64,000 bases of DNA from assembly GCF_003478505.1 (NCBI RefSeq), contig NZ_QUFI01000001.1:152407-216406 (forward strand), given 5' to 3'. The first letter of the stretch is position 1. Each line of letters opens with the position of its first letter. The notes under the pieces are model-generated. The model was given only the letters and a program-made list of their open reading frames with translations, did no database searches and was not told where the DNA came from. Below, piece after piece: positions 35,371 to 46,300 of the stretch. Made by a program: the position numbers and the translations under genes. The stretch is from Clostridium sp. AF27-2AA (GTDB taxonomy: Bacteria > Bacillota > Clostridia > Lachnospirales > Lachnospiraceae).

Positions 35371-36123
35371 GTGGAGGCATATACAGGTTTTGCGTCCGTG
35401 TACGATCTGTTCATGGATAACATCCCCTACAGGGCCTGGTGTGATTATGTGACAAGTCTTTTGAAAGAGTATGGTGTGGAGGACGGTCTGGTACTGGATC
35501 TTGGCTGCGGTACCGGAAAACTCACACGGCTGCTGGCCGGGGAAGGCTATGACATGATCGGTGTGGATCTTTCTGAAGAAATGCTGGAGGTAGCTCTGGA
35601 GCATGAAATGGAAGATCCAAAGCAGATCCTTTATTTACAGCAGGACATGCGCGAATTTGAACTGTATGGCACGGTCCGTGCTATTGTCAGCATCTGCGAT
35701 TCCATGAATTATCTGGAAGACTATGAGGATCTGGTGCAGGTCTTAAAGCTGGCAAACAACTATCTGGATCCAAAGGGTGTTTTTGTTTTTGACATGAACA
35801 CCGTGTATAAGTACCGGGAACAGCTGGGGGAGCAGACCATTGCGGAGAACCGGGAAGAGAGCAGCTTCATCTGGGAGAATTATTTTGATGAAAATGAAAT
35901 GGTAAACGAATACGATCTCACCCTGTTCATCCGGGAAGAGGACGGCCGCTATTCTAAATATGAAGAGACCCATTACCAGAAGGCATTTGAAATCCGTGAA
36001 GTGCTGGAGGCTGTTAAAGAGGCCGGCATGGAACTGGTGGCGGTTTACGATGCGTTCACCAGAGAGCCGGTGAAGGAAACCAGCGACCGGGTTTATTTTA
36101 TTGTGCGGGAGTGCGGCAAGTAA
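35371..36123 (+). CDS. Class I SAM-dependent methyltransferase
   Basis: A 250-aa methyltransferase. The SAM-binding motif I is VLDLGCGTGKLTRLLA (about 44-59), followed by GVDLSEEMLEVA (acidic loop) and the IVSICDSMNYL catalytic-side motif. Similar proteins flank hslO or SEC-C genes in Clostridia; the substrate is unknown. The start is GTG 35371, preceded by AAGGAGG at 8-nt spacing; the longer reading frame begins in the SEC-C 3' region without an RBS. It is probably the first gene of an operon with hslO and the DUF5662 gene. Confidence 0.87.
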   Translation: MEAYTGFASVYDLFMDNIPYRAWCDYVTSLLKEYGVEDGLVLDLGCGTGKLTRLLAGEGYDMIGVDLSEEMLEVALEHEMEDPKQILYLQQDMREFELYGTVRAIVSICDSMNYLEDYEDLVQVLKLANNYLDPKGVFVFDMNTVYKYREQLGEQTIAENREESSFIWENYFDENEMVNEYDLTLFIREEDGRYSKYEETHYQKAFEIREVLEAVKEAGMELVAVYDAFTREPVKETSDRVYFIVRECGK

Positions 36124-36144
36124 AACAAAAGGAGGAACGACAGT

Positions 36145-37026
36145 ATGTCAGACTATATTATCAGAGCAACTGCGGCAGAGGGACAGATTCGTGCATTTGC
36201 CGCGATAACAAGAGAGTTGACTGAGTTTGCGCGTCAGGCGCACAACACCAGTCCGGTGGCAACGGCAGCCCTGGGACGTCTTCTGACGGCAGGCACTATG
36301 ATGGGCGTCATGATGAAGGGCGCAGATGACATCCTCACCATCAAGATCGAAGGTGACGGCCCGATCGGAGGTTTAACCGTAACCGCTGATTCTAAAGGTG
36401 ATGTCAAGGGCTATGCCTACAATCCGGAGGTTATGCTTCCTCCGAATGAGAAAGGAAAACTGGATGTCGGTGGTGCCCTTGGTATTGGCGTGTTAAGTGT
36501 CATCAAGGATATTGGTTTAAAGGAGCCGTATGTAGGCCAGACGATTCTCGTGACCAGTGAAATCGCGGAGGATTTAACCTACTATTTTGCAACCTCTGAG
36601 CAGACTCCTTCTAGCGTGGCCCTGGGCGTGCTGATGAATAAGGACAATACCGTACGCCAGGCAGGCGGATTTATTTTACAGCTGCTTCCGGGCGCTTCTG
36701 AGGAGGTTATTTCCACTTTGGAGAACCGCCTAAAAGAGATTACATCCATCACATCCCTGCTGGATGCGGGCAATACTCCGGAGATGATCTTAGAGCACAT
36801 TCTGGGTGATTTCGATCTGGAAATTCTTGATAAGATCCCGACTCAGTTCGCCTGTAACTGCTCCAGAGAGCGCATCGAGAAGGCTCTGATCAGCATCGGA
36901 AAGAAAGAACTGCAGGAGATGATCAATGAAGGTAAGACCATCGAGATGAACTGCCATTTCTGTAATAAGCATTATCCGGTGACAGTGGAAGAACTGAAAG
37001 GGCTGCTGGAGAAAGCGGTACGATAA
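36145..37026 (+). CDS. hslO: Redox-regulated chaperone Hsp33
   Basis: A 293-aa Hsp33 holdase. It has a normal N-terminal domain (DYIIRATAAEGQIRAFAA, VAVGLGRLL-like segment) and a C-terminal zinc redox switch with CNC (near 235) and CHFC (near 270). Oxidation releases zinc and activates chaperone activity during oxidative stress. AAGGAGG-type RBS. It follows the methyltransferase by 21 nt. In an anaerobe it fits a response to oxygen or disulfide stress. Confidence 0.95.
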   Translation: MSDYIIRATAAEGQIRAFAAITRELTEFARQAHNTSPVATAALGRLLTAGTMMGVMMKGADDILTIKIEGDGPIGGLTVTADSKGDVKGYAYNPEVMLPPNEKGKLDVGGALGIGVLSVIKDIGLKEPYVGQTILVTSEIAEDLTYYFATSEQTPSSVALGVLMNKDNTVRQAGGFILQLLPGASEEVISTLENRLKEITSITSLLDAGNTPEMILEHILGDFDLEILDKIPTQFACNCSRERIEKALISIGKKELQEMINEGKTIEMNCHFCNKHYPVTVEELKGLLEKAVR

Positions 37027-37068
37027 ACAGAGGAAACGTTTATACGAGATATCAGGAGGTTTGGAAGG

Positions 37069-37614
37069 ATGGAGCATAAGGCATGGCACCATTTTCTTAC
37101 GATTACACAGCATAAGCTTCTGGTTATGCAGAATTGTTTCAGAGTAGGGCTGTTTAAACAGGGACTGCTGCATGATCTTTCCAAGTACAGTCCGGCAGAA
37201 TTTATGACAGGAGTCCATTATTATCAGGGGGACCGCAGCCCAAATGCGGCAGAGCGGGAAGAAAAAGGATATTCTTCCGCATGGCTCCACCACAAGGGCC
37301 GGAACAAGCATCATTTCGAATACTGGATTGATTTTTCCAGAACCAGTCAGGGCATTGCCGGAGCAAAGATGCCGGTCAATTACCTGGTGGAGATGGTTAT
37401 GGACCGCATTGCGGCCTGTAAGGTGTATCGGGGAAAAGATTACACCGATGCGTCAGCGTGGGAGTATTATCAGCGTGAACGCCCTTATCTGAACAGTGCC
37501 ATGCATACTGAGACAAGGGCAGAACTGGAAAAGATCCTCATCATGTTGAAGCAGCGCGGAGAAAAGACAACGTTTTCTTATTTGCGGAAACTTTTGAAAA
37601 AAGGAAATTATTAG
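37069..37614 (+). CDS. DUF5662 family protein
   Basis: A 181-aa protein matching what I know of DUF5662: histidine-rich N-terminal half with HKLLVMQNCFRVGLFKQGLLHDLSKYS, then WLHHKGRNKHHFEYWIDF. The spacing of His and Asp residues (HxxLL...HDLSK...HHKxRNxHH) suggests a metal-binding helical fold akin to HD proteins, but the function is not known. AGGAGG precedes the ATG at 15 nt with a second GGAAGG closer. It is the last gene of the hslO operon, ending 13 nt from a convergent small gene. Confidence 0.82.
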   Translation: MEHKAWHHFLTITQHKLLVMQNCFRVGLFKQGLLHDLSKYSPAEFMTGVHYYQGDRSPNAAEREEKGYSSAWLHHKGRNKHHFEYWIDFSRTSQGIAGAKMPVNYLVEMVMDRIAACKVYRGKDYTDASAWEYYQRERPYLNSAMHTETRAELEKILIMLKQRGEKTTFSYLRKLLKKGNY

Positions 37615-37627
37615 TCCGTATGGTTTA

Positions 37628-37882
37628 TCATGATCCGTGAAAGATATCTGCAGGATAATGATAAATCTCAGCATAAGATTCCAGAACTTCGTCGGAATCG
37701 GTGCCGGAGGGAATCAGACCCGTACAGTCGGTAACGGATGCGGCCCGGACATCCAGCGTATCTGGATCATCGGTTCCATACGGGTCCTGCACGGGAATTT
37801 TTACGGGGCTGTCTGCCGGTCTGACCGGAGGCAGCTCCTTTTTTCGTACGATTTCAAGATTTTGCAGCATGTTGTTTTTCAT
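37628..37882 (-). CDS. Small hypothetical protein
   Basis: An 84-aa soluble protein. I do not recognise it. It is proline-rich at 18-35 (ELPPVRPADSPVKIPVQDP), acidic at the C-terminus and has a single cysteine. The start at 37882 is supported by AAAGGAG at 9-nt spacing; the ATG 9 nt upstream abuts that RBS. No promoter was found. It is convergent with the DUF5662 gene. Confidence 0.6.
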   Translation of the reverse strand: MKNNMLQNLEIVRKKELPPVRPADSPVKIPVQDPYGTDDPDTLDVRAASVTDCTGLIPSGTDSDEVLESYAEIYHYPADIFHGS

Positions 37883-37956
37883 GAAATTCATCTCCTTTGT
37901 CAGCAGTATGCGCAGGAATGGTGGATTCATACAGTGACTGACAAGGAAACAGAAAA

Positions 37957-37998
37957 CAAAAATACCAGATTCCGGAAAAAACTCGGGATCTGGTATTT
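37957..37998 (-). terminator. Terminator of the wall-binding repeat protein gene
   Basis: A 10-bp stem AATACCAGAT/ATCTGGTATT (37961-37970 with 37988-37997), followed on the minus strand by TTTTTGTTTTC. It has T residues on both sides. Confidence 0.8.
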
Positions 37999-38023
37999 TT
38001 ATGTATGTGGGTTAGTATAAATG

Positions 38024-38815
38024 TCAGCTTCTGGAAGAACCGGCTACAACGACATTCTGTCTGCCGTTTTCATCATCTGCAGCGCTTGCCTGGGAAGACT
38101 GCTGGTTCTGCTGGCTGCTGCTCTCAGAACCGGTAGTGTGGGACGGAATGCCGGAAAGGGTGGTGGTGCAGGTTCCATCTGCGTTGAAGGTATAGCTTAC
38201 ACCGCTGATGGTCTTGGTGGTGCCTGCTACCATAACACCGTTGGACGGATCAAAGTAGTAAGTTGCGCCGTTGACGTTGTGGAAACCGGTCTGCATCTTG
38301 CCGTCCTCACCGAAAAGGTACCAGTTGCCATCAACCGGCATAGCTACGTTCAGGGCACAAATGCCGGAAGTCGGATCAAAATAATATTTGGAACCATCAA
38401 TGGTCTTCCAGCCGGTGCCAAGGGAGCCGTCGTTCTCCATGTGGTAGTAGCTGCCGTCCAGGTTCAGCCAGCCGATAACCAGAGTACCGTCAGACTGTGC
38501 GTAGTAGTATTTGTCGGTTGATACATCGTGGATCAGTCCGGTCAGCATAAGTCCGTCGGTATCAAAAAAGTATAATGCGTTGTTGATCTTTTTGATGCCG
38601 GTGCACATGATGCCAGTGGAAAGATCCATGTAGTAGTAGCCGTCATCCGTCTGGATCCAGCCCTTGTATAAAGAACCGTCGTTATCGTAGTACATATAGT
38701 TATTTCCGTTCTGCACCCAGCCGGTAGCTGCCAGGGAAGAAATTCCGGTAGCCAGGGTAACAGTTCCTAATACAGCTGCAGTCACAGCTGCAACAGCGTA
38801 GCGTTTTATTCTCAT
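38024..38815 (-). CDS. Secreted cell-wall-binding repeat protein
   Basis: A 263-aa exported protein. A signal peptide (about 1-30, ending SSLAA) is followed by about eight CW_binding_1-type repeats, each with a GW-x-YYY or YYF core (for example GWIQTDDGYYYMD, GWLNLDGSYYHME, GWKTIDGSKYYFD). A low-complexity Ser/Gln-rich tail (about 228-263) follows. No catalytic domain is present, so it is probably an adhesin-like or structural surface protein held by wall polymers. RBS AAAGGATG. Confidence 0.85.
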   Translation of the reverse strand: MRIKRYAVAAVTAAVLGTVTLATGISSLAATGWVQNGNNYMYYDNDGSLYKGWIQTDDGYYYMDLSTGIMCTGIKKINNALYFFDTDGLMLTGLIHDVSTDKYYYAQSDGTLVIGWLNLDGSYYHMENDGSLGTGWKTIDGSKYYFDPTSGICALNVAMPVDGNWYLFGEDGKMQTGFHNVNGATYYFDPSNGVMVAGTTKTISGVSYTFNADGTCTTTLSGIPSHTTGSESSSQQNQQSSQASAADDENGRQNVVVAGSSRS

Positions 38816-38867
38816 AGTAAAACATCCTTTCTTTGGTTCGTAATGAGCATACTATTTTTCTTCATTC

Positions 38868-38896
38868 AGTATAACCTTGTAAAAACGGGGATTCAA
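38868..38896 (-). promoter_or_regulatory. Promoter of the wall-binding repeat protein gene
   Basis: Minus strand TTGAAT (38891-38896) and TATACT (38868-38873), spacing 17 bp. Confidence 0.75.
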
Positions 38897-38953
38897 GTGT
38901 TTTTGATTATTATTCAGAAAAATGTAAGATACCGGCGGAAACTGCATCGGTAT

Positions 38954-38996
38954 GAAAAAAGCACCACAGGATGTTAAAAACTTCCTGAGGTGCTTA
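38954..38996 (-). terminator. Terminator of pyrG
   Basis: On the minus strand AAGCACC pairs with GGTGCTT, with an inner AGGA/TCCT stem, and is followed by TTTTTTC. Confidence 0.85.
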
Positions 38997-39001
38997 AGCT
39001 G

Positions 39002-40615
39002 TTAGTTATGTTTTTCCTGATACTTCAGGGATGCTTCAATAAAGCCCTTGAACAGCGGATGCGGACGGTTCGGTCTGGATTTTAACTCCGGGTGAGCCTG
39101 GGTAGCCACGAACCATGGGTGATCCGGGAGCTCAATCATTTCGACGATACGGCCGTCCGGGGAAATGCCGGAGAGCATCATGCCATGTTCCTGCAGTACG
39201 GTGCGGTAATCGTTGTTGACCTCATAACGGTGGCGGTGGCGTTCATGGATGGTTTCTTCACCATAGAGCGCGTAAGCCTTGGATTCTTTGTTCAGAACAC
39301 ACGGATAGGAACCAAGCCGTAAGGTTCCGCCGATGTCCTCAATGCCATCCTGATCCGGCATTAAATGGATAACCGGATGCGCGGTGGACGGATCCAGCTC
39401 GGCACTGTGAGCGTCAGAGTATCCAACTACATCGCGGGCAAATTCCACGATGGAAAGCTGCATGCCAAGACACAGGCCCAGGAACGGAACCTGATGCTCA
39501 CGCGCGTATTTGATAGCCTGAATCTTACCCTCAATACCGCGAGAGCCAAAGCCGCCCGGTACCAGGATGCCGCTGACATCACCGAGAAGCTCACCGACAT
39601 TCTCAGCAGTTACAGTCTCAGAGTCGATCCATTTGATATTGACGCTGGCACGGCTTGCCACGCCGCCGTGTTTTAAGGATTCCACCACGGAGATGTAGGC
39701 ATCGTGCAGCTGAATATATTTGCCGACCAGAGCCACGGTGACCTCTCTTTCAGGATGTTTCCAGGCATCGATCATGGCACGCCACTCAGCCAGATCTGGT
39801 TCCGGACAAGGAAGGTTTAAGCATTGGCAGGCAACCTCAGCCAGGTGCTCGTCCTCCATGGCAAGGGGTGCTTCGTAGAGAACCTCTACATCCAGGTTCT
39901 GGAGTACATGAGTCTTCGGAACGTTGCAGAAGAGGGCAATCTTGCTGCGCAGGCCGTCATCTAACGGATGCTCGCTGCGGCATACCAGGATATCCGGCCA
40001 GATTCCCATAGCCTGCAGGTCTTTTACGCTGGCCTGGGTCGGCTTGGTTTTCAATTCACCGGAAGCTTTTAAATAAGGAATGAGGGTGACATGGATGAGA
40101 ATGGCATTCTCATGTCCTACTTCATGCTGGAACTGACGGATAGCCTCTAAAAATGGCTGGCTCTCGATATCGCCGACGGTTCCGCCTACCTCAATGATGG
40201 CAATCTCGGTATCGGTGGTGGAGTAGTTGCGGTGGAAGCGGCTCTTGATCTCGTTGGTGATGTGGGGGATCACCTGAACTGTGCCTCCGCCAAAGTCGCC
40301 GCGGCGCTCTTTCTGGAGCACGCTCCAGTATACCTTACCGGTGGTGACGTTGGAATTCTTGGTCAGGCTCTCATCGATGAAACGCTCATAGTGGCCAAGG
40401 TCCAGATCGGTCTCTGCGCCGTCATCGGTGACAAATACCTCGCCGTGTTGAACAGGGTTCATGGTACCCGGGTCAATATTGATGTAGGGGTCGAATTTCT
40501 GCATGGTTACTTTGTAACCGCGTGCTTTCAGCAGACGACCGAGGGATGCTGCGGTGATACCTTTACCGAGGCCGGAAACAACGCCGCCGGTAACGAAGAC
40601 ATACTTAACAGGCAT
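39002..40615 (-). CDS. pyrG: CTP synthase
   Basis: A 537-aa CTP synthase that converts UTP, ATP and glutamine to CTP. The N-terminal synthetase domain has [11 protein letters not shown] and the [12 protein letters not shown] loop. The C-terminal class I glutamine amidotransferase domain has the nucleophile cysteine in LGLCLGMQ and the distal His/Glu in [15 protein letters not shown] precedes the ATG. It is monocistronic. The G-run initiation attenuator of Bacillus pyrG is not evident. Confidence 0.96.
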   Translation of the reverse strand: MPVKYVFVTGGVVSGLGKGITAASLGRLLKARGYKVTMQKFDPYINIDPGTMNPVQHGEVFVTDDGAETDLDLGHYERFIDESLTKNSNVTTGKVYWSVLQKERRGDFGGGTVQVIPHITNEIKSRFHRNYSTTDTEIAIIEVGGTVGDIESQPFLEAIRQFQHEVGHENAILIHVTLIPYLKASGELKTKPTQASVKDLQAMGIWPDILVCRSEHPLDDGLRSKIALFCNVPKTHVLQNLDVEVLYEAPLAMEDEHLAEVACQCLNLPCPEPDLAEWRAMIDAWKHPEREVTVALVGKYIQLHDAYISVVESLKHGGVASRASVNIKWIDSETVTAENVGELLGDVSGILVPGGFGSRGIEGKIQAIKYAREHQVPFLGLCLGMQLSIVEFARDVVGYSDAHSAELDPSTAHPVIHLMPDQDGIEDIGGTLRLGSYPCVLNKESKAYALYGEETIHERHRHRYEVNNDYRTVLQEHGMMLSGISPDGRIVEMIELPDHPWFVATQAHPELKSRPNRPHPLFKGFIEASLKYQEKHN

Positions 40616-40748
40616 GGTAAAACCTCCTTATATAATGTGGGGTGTGTAACATAATAACTCTCGAAAAAATAACGGAATTATTATACAGCGCAGCTATTCT
40701 AAAATCCAGATGTTTTTTCAAAACTTTATTTTTTTAAGTGGACTATTC

Positions 40749-40777
40749 TTGATTTATGGGAAAACTACCATTATAAT
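40749..40777 (+). promoter_or_regulatory. Promoter of ftsH
   Basis: TTGATT (40749-40754) and TATAAT (40772-40777), spacing 17 bp. The start near 40784 rules out upstream in-frame codons. Confidence 0.8.
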
Positions 40778-40814
40778 GGTTCATAAATGCAAAAAACAGG
40801 AGAAAAGACCTTTT

Positions 40815-42788
40815 ATGGATAACCAGCAGAATAACAATCAGCCGCAGGGCGGTGAGAACGGAAATCAGGGAAATAACGGCAAATTCCCAAAAAACCAGCT
40901 TTTCATCGTGCTGATCGCGGCCTTTATTACCTTTGCCATCGCGGGATTCATGCGGGGCTATATGACGGACAAGAGCCAGAAGGAAATTACCTACGATGAA
41001 TTCGTATCTGAGGTAGAACATGGGGATGTAAAAGCCGTCACCATCAAAAATTCCCAGATTGACATTGAGTATAAGGAAGACTCTGAGAAGTTTAACCCGA
41101 TCTTAAAAACTTATACGGTCCCGGTGGAACGGGACTACAAACTGGCAGACCGCCTGCTTGCGGGCGGTGTGGAAATCCGCAGGGAGCGCCAGGACAGCAT
41201 GGCCATGATCGAGTCTCTGGTCAGCTTTGTGCTGCCGTTTATCCTGATCGTGATCATGATGAACTTCATGATGAAACGCGTGGGTGGTGTGGGAAAAAGC
41301 ACCGCCAAGATGTATATGCAGAAAGAGACCGGTGTGACTTTCGCGGATGTAGCCGGTGAGGATGAGGCAAAGGAGTCCCTGGTAGAACTGGTGGATTTCC
41401 TGCACAATCCGGGAAAATATACCCACATCGGAGCAAAGCTTCCGAAGGGAGCCCTGCTTGTTGGCCCTCCTGGAACTGGTAAGACATTGCTTGCCAAGGC
41501 CGTAGCCGGAGAAGCGGAGGTACCATTCTTCTTCCTGTCCGGTTCCGATTTTATGGAAATGTATGTGGGTGTGGGCGCGTCCCGTGTCCGCAGTCTGTTC
41601 AAGCAGGCACAGCAGAATTCTCCATGCATCATCTTTATCGATGAGATCGACTCCATCGGCCGCAGCAGAAGTGGTGTCAGCGGAGGCGGAGAATCCGAAC
41701 AGCAGCAGACCTTAAACCAGCTGCTTTCCGAGATGGATGGTATGGATACCTCCAAGGGCCTTCTGATTCTGGCGGCCACCAACCGCCCGGAGGTACTGGA
41801 TCCGGCGCTTTTACGTCCGGGCCGTTTTGACCGCCGTGTCATTGTAGACCGTCCGGATCTGAAGGGACGCGTGGAAATTTTGAAGGTACACGCGAAGAAT
41901 GTTGCTCTGGATGAGACGGTAGATTTACAGGCTATTGCGCTGGCAACCGCTGGTGCCGTTGGCTCCGACCTTGCGAATATGATCAACGAGGCTGCCATTT
42001 TGGCTGTTAAGAACGGCCGGAACGCCGTGAGCCAGAAGGATCTGTTTGAGGCAGTGGAAGTGGTTCTGGTGGGCAAAGAGAAGAAGGACCGGGTTCTCAG
42101 CAAAGAGGAGCGCAGTATTGTTTCTTACCATGAGGTGGGCCATGCCCTGGTCAGTGCCCTGCAAAAGGACGCAGAGCCGGTTCAGAAGATTACCATTGTG
42201 CCAAGAACCATGGGTGCCCTTGGCTATGTACTGAATGTGCCGGAAGAGGAAAAGTACTTAAATAGTAAGAAAGAACTGGAAACCCAGATTATTGTATTTC
42301 TGGCCGGACGTGCGGCAGAAGAAATTGTATTCCAGTCTGTGACAACCGGAGCCGCAAATGATATTGAGAAGGCAACCAGCATCGCCCGTGCCATGGTAAC
42401 CCAGTATGGCATGTCTGATAAATTTGGGCTTATGGGACTGGCAACGCGCCAGGATCAGTACTTATCCGGCCGCACAGTAATGGACTGCGGTGAGGCAACA
42501 GCTGCCGCGGTAGATGAAGAGGTTATGCGGATCTTAAAGGATTCTTATGAGGAGGCAAAGCGCCTGCTCTCAGAAAACCGAGATGTGCTGGATCAGATTG
42601 CGGCTTTCCTGATTGAGAAGGAGACCATCACCGGAAAAGAGTTCATGAAGATCTTCCGCCGCTGCAAAGGAATTCCGGAGCCGGAGGAGGCAGATGCAGA
42701 AACTGTCCAGGATGTGGAGAAGGCTGGAGAACCAGAGACTGACATAGAATATGATACAGAGGAAAAAAAGAATCAGAATGAAGCATAA
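40815..42788 (+). CDS. ftsH: ATP-dependent zinc metalloprotease FtsH
   Basis: A 657-aa membrane AAA+ protease. An Asn/Gln/Gly-rich cytoplasmic N-terminus (about 1-30) is followed by two membrane helices (about 36-54 and 138-157) flanking an extracytoplasmic domain. The AAA module has Walker A GPPGTGKT (about 217-224), Walker B IIFIDEID and the second region of homology. The zinc site HEVGH lies at 439-443. An acidic tail follows. It degrades damaged membrane proteins and regulators. The start at 40815 has AGGAG 12 nt upstream and is fixed by the promoter. Confidence 0.95.
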   Translation: MDNQQNNNQPQGGENGNQGNNGKFPKNQLFIVLIAAFITFAIAGFMRGYMTDKSQKEITYDEFVSEVEHGDVKAVTIKNSQIDIEYKEDSEKFNPILKTYTVPVERDYKLADRLLAGGVEIRRERQDSMAMIESLVSFVLPFILIVIMMNFMMKRVGGVGKSTAKMYMQKETGVTFADVAGEDEAKESLVELVDFLHNPGKYTHIGAKLPKGALLVGPPGTGKTLLAKAVAGEAEVPFFFLSGSDFMEMYVGVGASRVRSLFKQAQQNSPCIIFIDEIDSIGRSRSGVSGGGESEQQQTLNQLLSEMDGMDTSKGLLILAATNRPEVLDPALLRPGRFDRRVIVDRPDLKGRVEILKVHAKNVALDETVDLQAIALATAGAVGSDLANMINEAAILAVKNGRNAVSQKDLFEAVEVVLVGKEKKDRVLSKEERSIVSYHEVGHALVSALQKDAEPVQKITIVPRTMGALGYVLNVPEEEKYLNSKKELETQIIVFLAGRAAEEIVFQSVTTGAANDIEKATSIARAMVTQYGMSDKFGLMGLATRQDQYLSGRTVMDCGEATAAAVDEEVMRILKDSYEEAKRLLSENRDVLDQIAAFLIEKETITGKEFMKIFRRCKGIPEPEEADAETVQDVEKAGEPETDIEYDTEEKKNQNEA

Positions 42789-42806
42789 GGCTTTGAAAAA
42801 ATCAGA

Positions 42807-42862
42807 AAGCTGCGCCTGCAGTCTGACCAGATGAGTGGTCAGGCTGTGGGCGCAGCTTTTTT
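42807..42862. terminator. Bidirectional terminator between ftsH and the small membrane protein gene
   Basis: A long, nearly complete stem (42807-42829 with 42836-42858, a few mismatches) has TTTTTT on the plus side and a T-rich tail on the minus side. The 3' arm encodes the last residues of the minus-strand protein. Confidence 0.85.
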
Positions 42863-43276
42863 CAGTGCTTTTTTCACAGCATTTAGAAGTACCTGGGAAG
42901 TATAGCGGGTTTCTTCCGGGTAGTTTAAGTTTTCCAGAGACTGGCTGCTTAAGATCTGATCGGTGAGATTGCTTAAGGATGGCTGCATGAGGGGGTACAT
43001 GGTCTCCACGGCATCACTTAAAGGGGTCATGGTAATGGAAGTGATCCGGTCCGCGTCTACTGTCACCTCTACATTGACCTCCTGGGATCCCAGGCTGATG
43101 GAGGAGGTGTAGATACCCGGTATGTACTGCGTGTTTGCGGAGGCAGGCGTATCGCCTTTTCCTGGGCGGAACATAACCAGCAGAAGCAGGATCAGAAGGA
43201 TCCCGAAGCCGATAAAGATTGCGGTGTAGATGATCTCTTTCATTCGCAGGACGACGATCTTGGTTTTGGAACTCAT
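42839..43276 (-). CDS. Small membrane-anchored protein, FMN-binding-like
   Basis: A 145-aa protein with one N-terminal membrane helix (about 16-36, YTAIFIGFGILLILLLLVMF) and an extracytoplasmic domain. The pattern PGIYTSSISLGSQEVNVEVTVDADRITSI, spread over about 53-80, followed by a run ending in SQVLLNAVKKALKKA, resembles the FMN_bind fold of RnfG/NqrC-type proteins. The threonine flavinylation motif is not clear. RBS GGAGG. Its 3' end lies in the shared terminator. The function is unassigned. Confidence 0.7.
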   Translation of the reverse strand: MSSKTKIVVLRMKEIIYTAIFIGFGILLILLLLVMFRPGKGDTPASANTQYIPGIYTSSISLGSQEVNVEVTVDADRITSITMTPLSDAVETMYPLMQPSLSNLTDQILSSQSLENLNYPEETRYTSQVLLNAVKKALKKAAPTA

Positions 43277-43308
43277 GGGAGACCTCCGGGGATGTTTGTT
43301 ATAATCTA

Positions 43309-43337
43309 TTCTCAGGGATTCTCTTTTATGCTATACT
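43309..43337 (+). promoter_or_regulatory. Promoter of addBA
   Basis: TTCTCA (43309-43314, weak) and TATACT (43332-43337), spacing 17 bp. Confidence 0.5.
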
Positions 43338-43388
43338 TAAGGGAACGTATTCAGAGCAGAACATGAGATACAGGAAAGGAATTACAAT

Positions 43389-46300
43389 ATGGCATTGCAG
43401 CTGATTTTGGGCGGTTCCGGTGCGGGAAAAACCACGTATCTGCACGATGAGGTGATCCGCCTTTCCATGGAACACCCACAGGAGCAGTACTTTCTGATCG
43501 TGCCGGAGCAGTTTACCATGCAGACCCAGAAAGACATTGTGACAAGACATCCAAACCACGGCACCATGAACATTGACATTGTAAGCTTTGCCCGTTTGGC
43601 TTACCGTATTTTTGAAGAACTGGCGGTGGAGAATCTCTCCGTACTGGATGATATGGGAAAATCCATGGTGCTGCGCAAGGTGGCAGCGGCTCAGAAACGG
43701 CAGATGGTGTTATTTGGCGGGCAGTTGAACAAGCCGGGGTTTGTGGGGCAGTTAAAATCCATGCTTTCCGAATTTTACCAGTACGGCATTACGCCGGAGA
43801 ATCTTCGGGAGATGGCACCTTCCGCCAAATCTCCGCTGCTGCAGCAGAAACTAAACGATCTGGCACTGGTGGAGCAGAGCTTTCAGGAATACATTGAGGG
43901 GCACTATATTACGACTGAGCAGGTACTGGATGTGCTCTGCCGCTTAATACCGGAGTCAAAGCTGATCCGGAACAGCGTCATTGCCCTGGATGGCTATACG
44001 GGCTTTACGCCGGTTCAGTACCGTCTGGCTGAATTGTTTCTTGTTTACGCAAAACAGGTGTTTGTGACTGTGACGGCAGACGAGGCGGCGGGTGTGTACG
44101 GAAGAATGGGGATGCAGAATCTCTTTTATATGAGTCGCCAGATGGCAGTGCGCCTGTCTGAAATCGCGGAGAAAAACCAGATAAAAAAACTGCCGGACAT
44201 TGTGCTGAACGATCAGAAAAACCGCCGTTTCGCACAGCATCCGGAACTTGCCTGGCTGGAACAGAATCTGTTCCGCTATGGAACGAAAAACACGTACAAT
44301 GGGGAACAGACAGAAAGTATCTCCTTTTTTCAGGCATCGAATCCTTCTGGAGAGATCAGCCACATTGTCCGTGAGATCCAGAGACTGGTGCAGGAAGGAA
44401 GGGTTCGCTACCGCGAGATTGCCGTGATCACGGGAGATCTTCCGGGTTATGGAAAAGAAATCACCCATCAGTTTACCCAGAATCAGATTCCTCACTTCCT
44501 GGATGATAAGAAAAATGTGTTGGACAACTGTCTTGTGGAGCTGATCCGGGCTTCCCTGGAAGCGGTTCGGCAGGACTTTTCTTACGAGAGTGTCATGCGT
44601 TTTCTGCGTACCGGTCTGGTGAGCCAGGACCGCACCATGATGGACCGTCTGGAAAACTATATTCTTGCCATGGGAATCCGCGGCGGAAAGCGTTTTCGGG
44701 CGACCTGGGAGCAGACCTACCGGGGAGCCGGGGATTTGAATATAACAGAACTGAATGCTTTTAAGGAGCGGGCTCTGGCACCGCTTTTTGCCATGCAGGA
44801 GACCTTCCGACAGGAACATCTGACCATTGCAGGCATGACAGATGCCGTGCTGGCACTGCTCACAGACTGCCGGACCGAGGAGAAGCTTGGCAGCTATCAG
44901 GAGTATTTTGCAAGGATCGGGGAGCACCGTCTGGCAAAGGAATATGGACAGGTATACGGTCTTGTGACAGAACTGTTAAAACGGCTGTCCGATCTTCTGG
45001 GCGAAGAGTGCGTGAGCCGGAAAGAGTATCTGGAGATTCTGGATGCAGGTTTTGCGGAGCTGAAGGTGGGTGTGATCCCGGCGGTGGCAGACCGCGTTGT
45101 GGTGGGAGATATTACCCGAACCCGTCTGGCTCATATTAAGGTGCTTTTTTTTGCCGGGGTCAATGATGGAATTGTTCCGGCCAGAAAAGAAAAGGGAAGC
45201 CTGCTTTCGGACCGTGACCGGGAATTTTTAGGAGAGCATCACATGGAGCTGGCGCCTACCGCAAAGGAAGAAAGCTTCCAGCAGCGGTTCTATCTGTATC
45301 TGATGATGACGAAACCATCAAAGCAGCTGGTTTTGTCCTGGTGCCGTACTGGCGCGGATGGAAAGAGCCGCCGCCCGTCTTTCCTGATTGGAGAACTGCG
45401 GGCCATGTTCCCGAACGCGCTTCTGGCGGATCAGGAGACACAGGACGATTCGGAAATTTACTCGGTGGTAGAAGCGAAGCGGAAACTGTCTGCGGAGCTG
45501 GGAAGATACCGGGACGGACAGCTTGGCGTATCTGTGGAAGCAGACATTTCAGGTGGGAATTCGGACACTTCTGCTTCTAAAACACAGATTGGACTGGATG
45601 CGGGTGTTGCGCAGTTTCTGGAACTGTACCGCTGGTTTGCGTCCTCGAACGACTATCAGGAGACCCTGCGTCATCTGACGGACGCTGCCTTTTTTGTCTA
45701 TGAGAAGCAGGGCATTTCCCATGCGGTGGCAAACGCATTATATGGAGAAATCTTAAGCGGCAGTGTGACCCGTCTGGAGCAGTATGCCGCCTGTGCCTAC
45801 GGGCATTTTCTCAAATACGGTCTGGAGCTTCTGGAGCGGAAACGCTACGAGCTGGCTTCCTCTGACATAGGAACGCTGTTTCATGAGTCCATCGATCTGT
45901 GCTTCCGGCAGGCGAAGGAGAAGCAGTATGACTGGCACACCATGACTGATGAGACGCGGGATGCGCTGGTGGAGGAATGCGTGGCTGCGGTGGCAGAAAG
46001 TTATGGAAATACGATCCTTGGAAGTTCGGCACGAAACCGCTATCTGGCCCAGCGTGTTGGGCAGATTACCAAACGGACGATATGGGCCCTGCAGCAGCAG
46101 ATCAAAAAAGGAGACTTTGTCCCGGCAGGCTTTGAGATATCTTTCTCTGCGGCCGATAACTTAAGTGCCATGAAGATCGCGCTGTCAGAAAAAGAAGCGC
46201 TCCATTTGCGGGGGCGGATTGACCGCATGGATGTCTGTGAGGATGGGGGAAGGGTCTATGTCAAGATTATAGATTATAAATCCGGCAGTACCTCCTTTGA

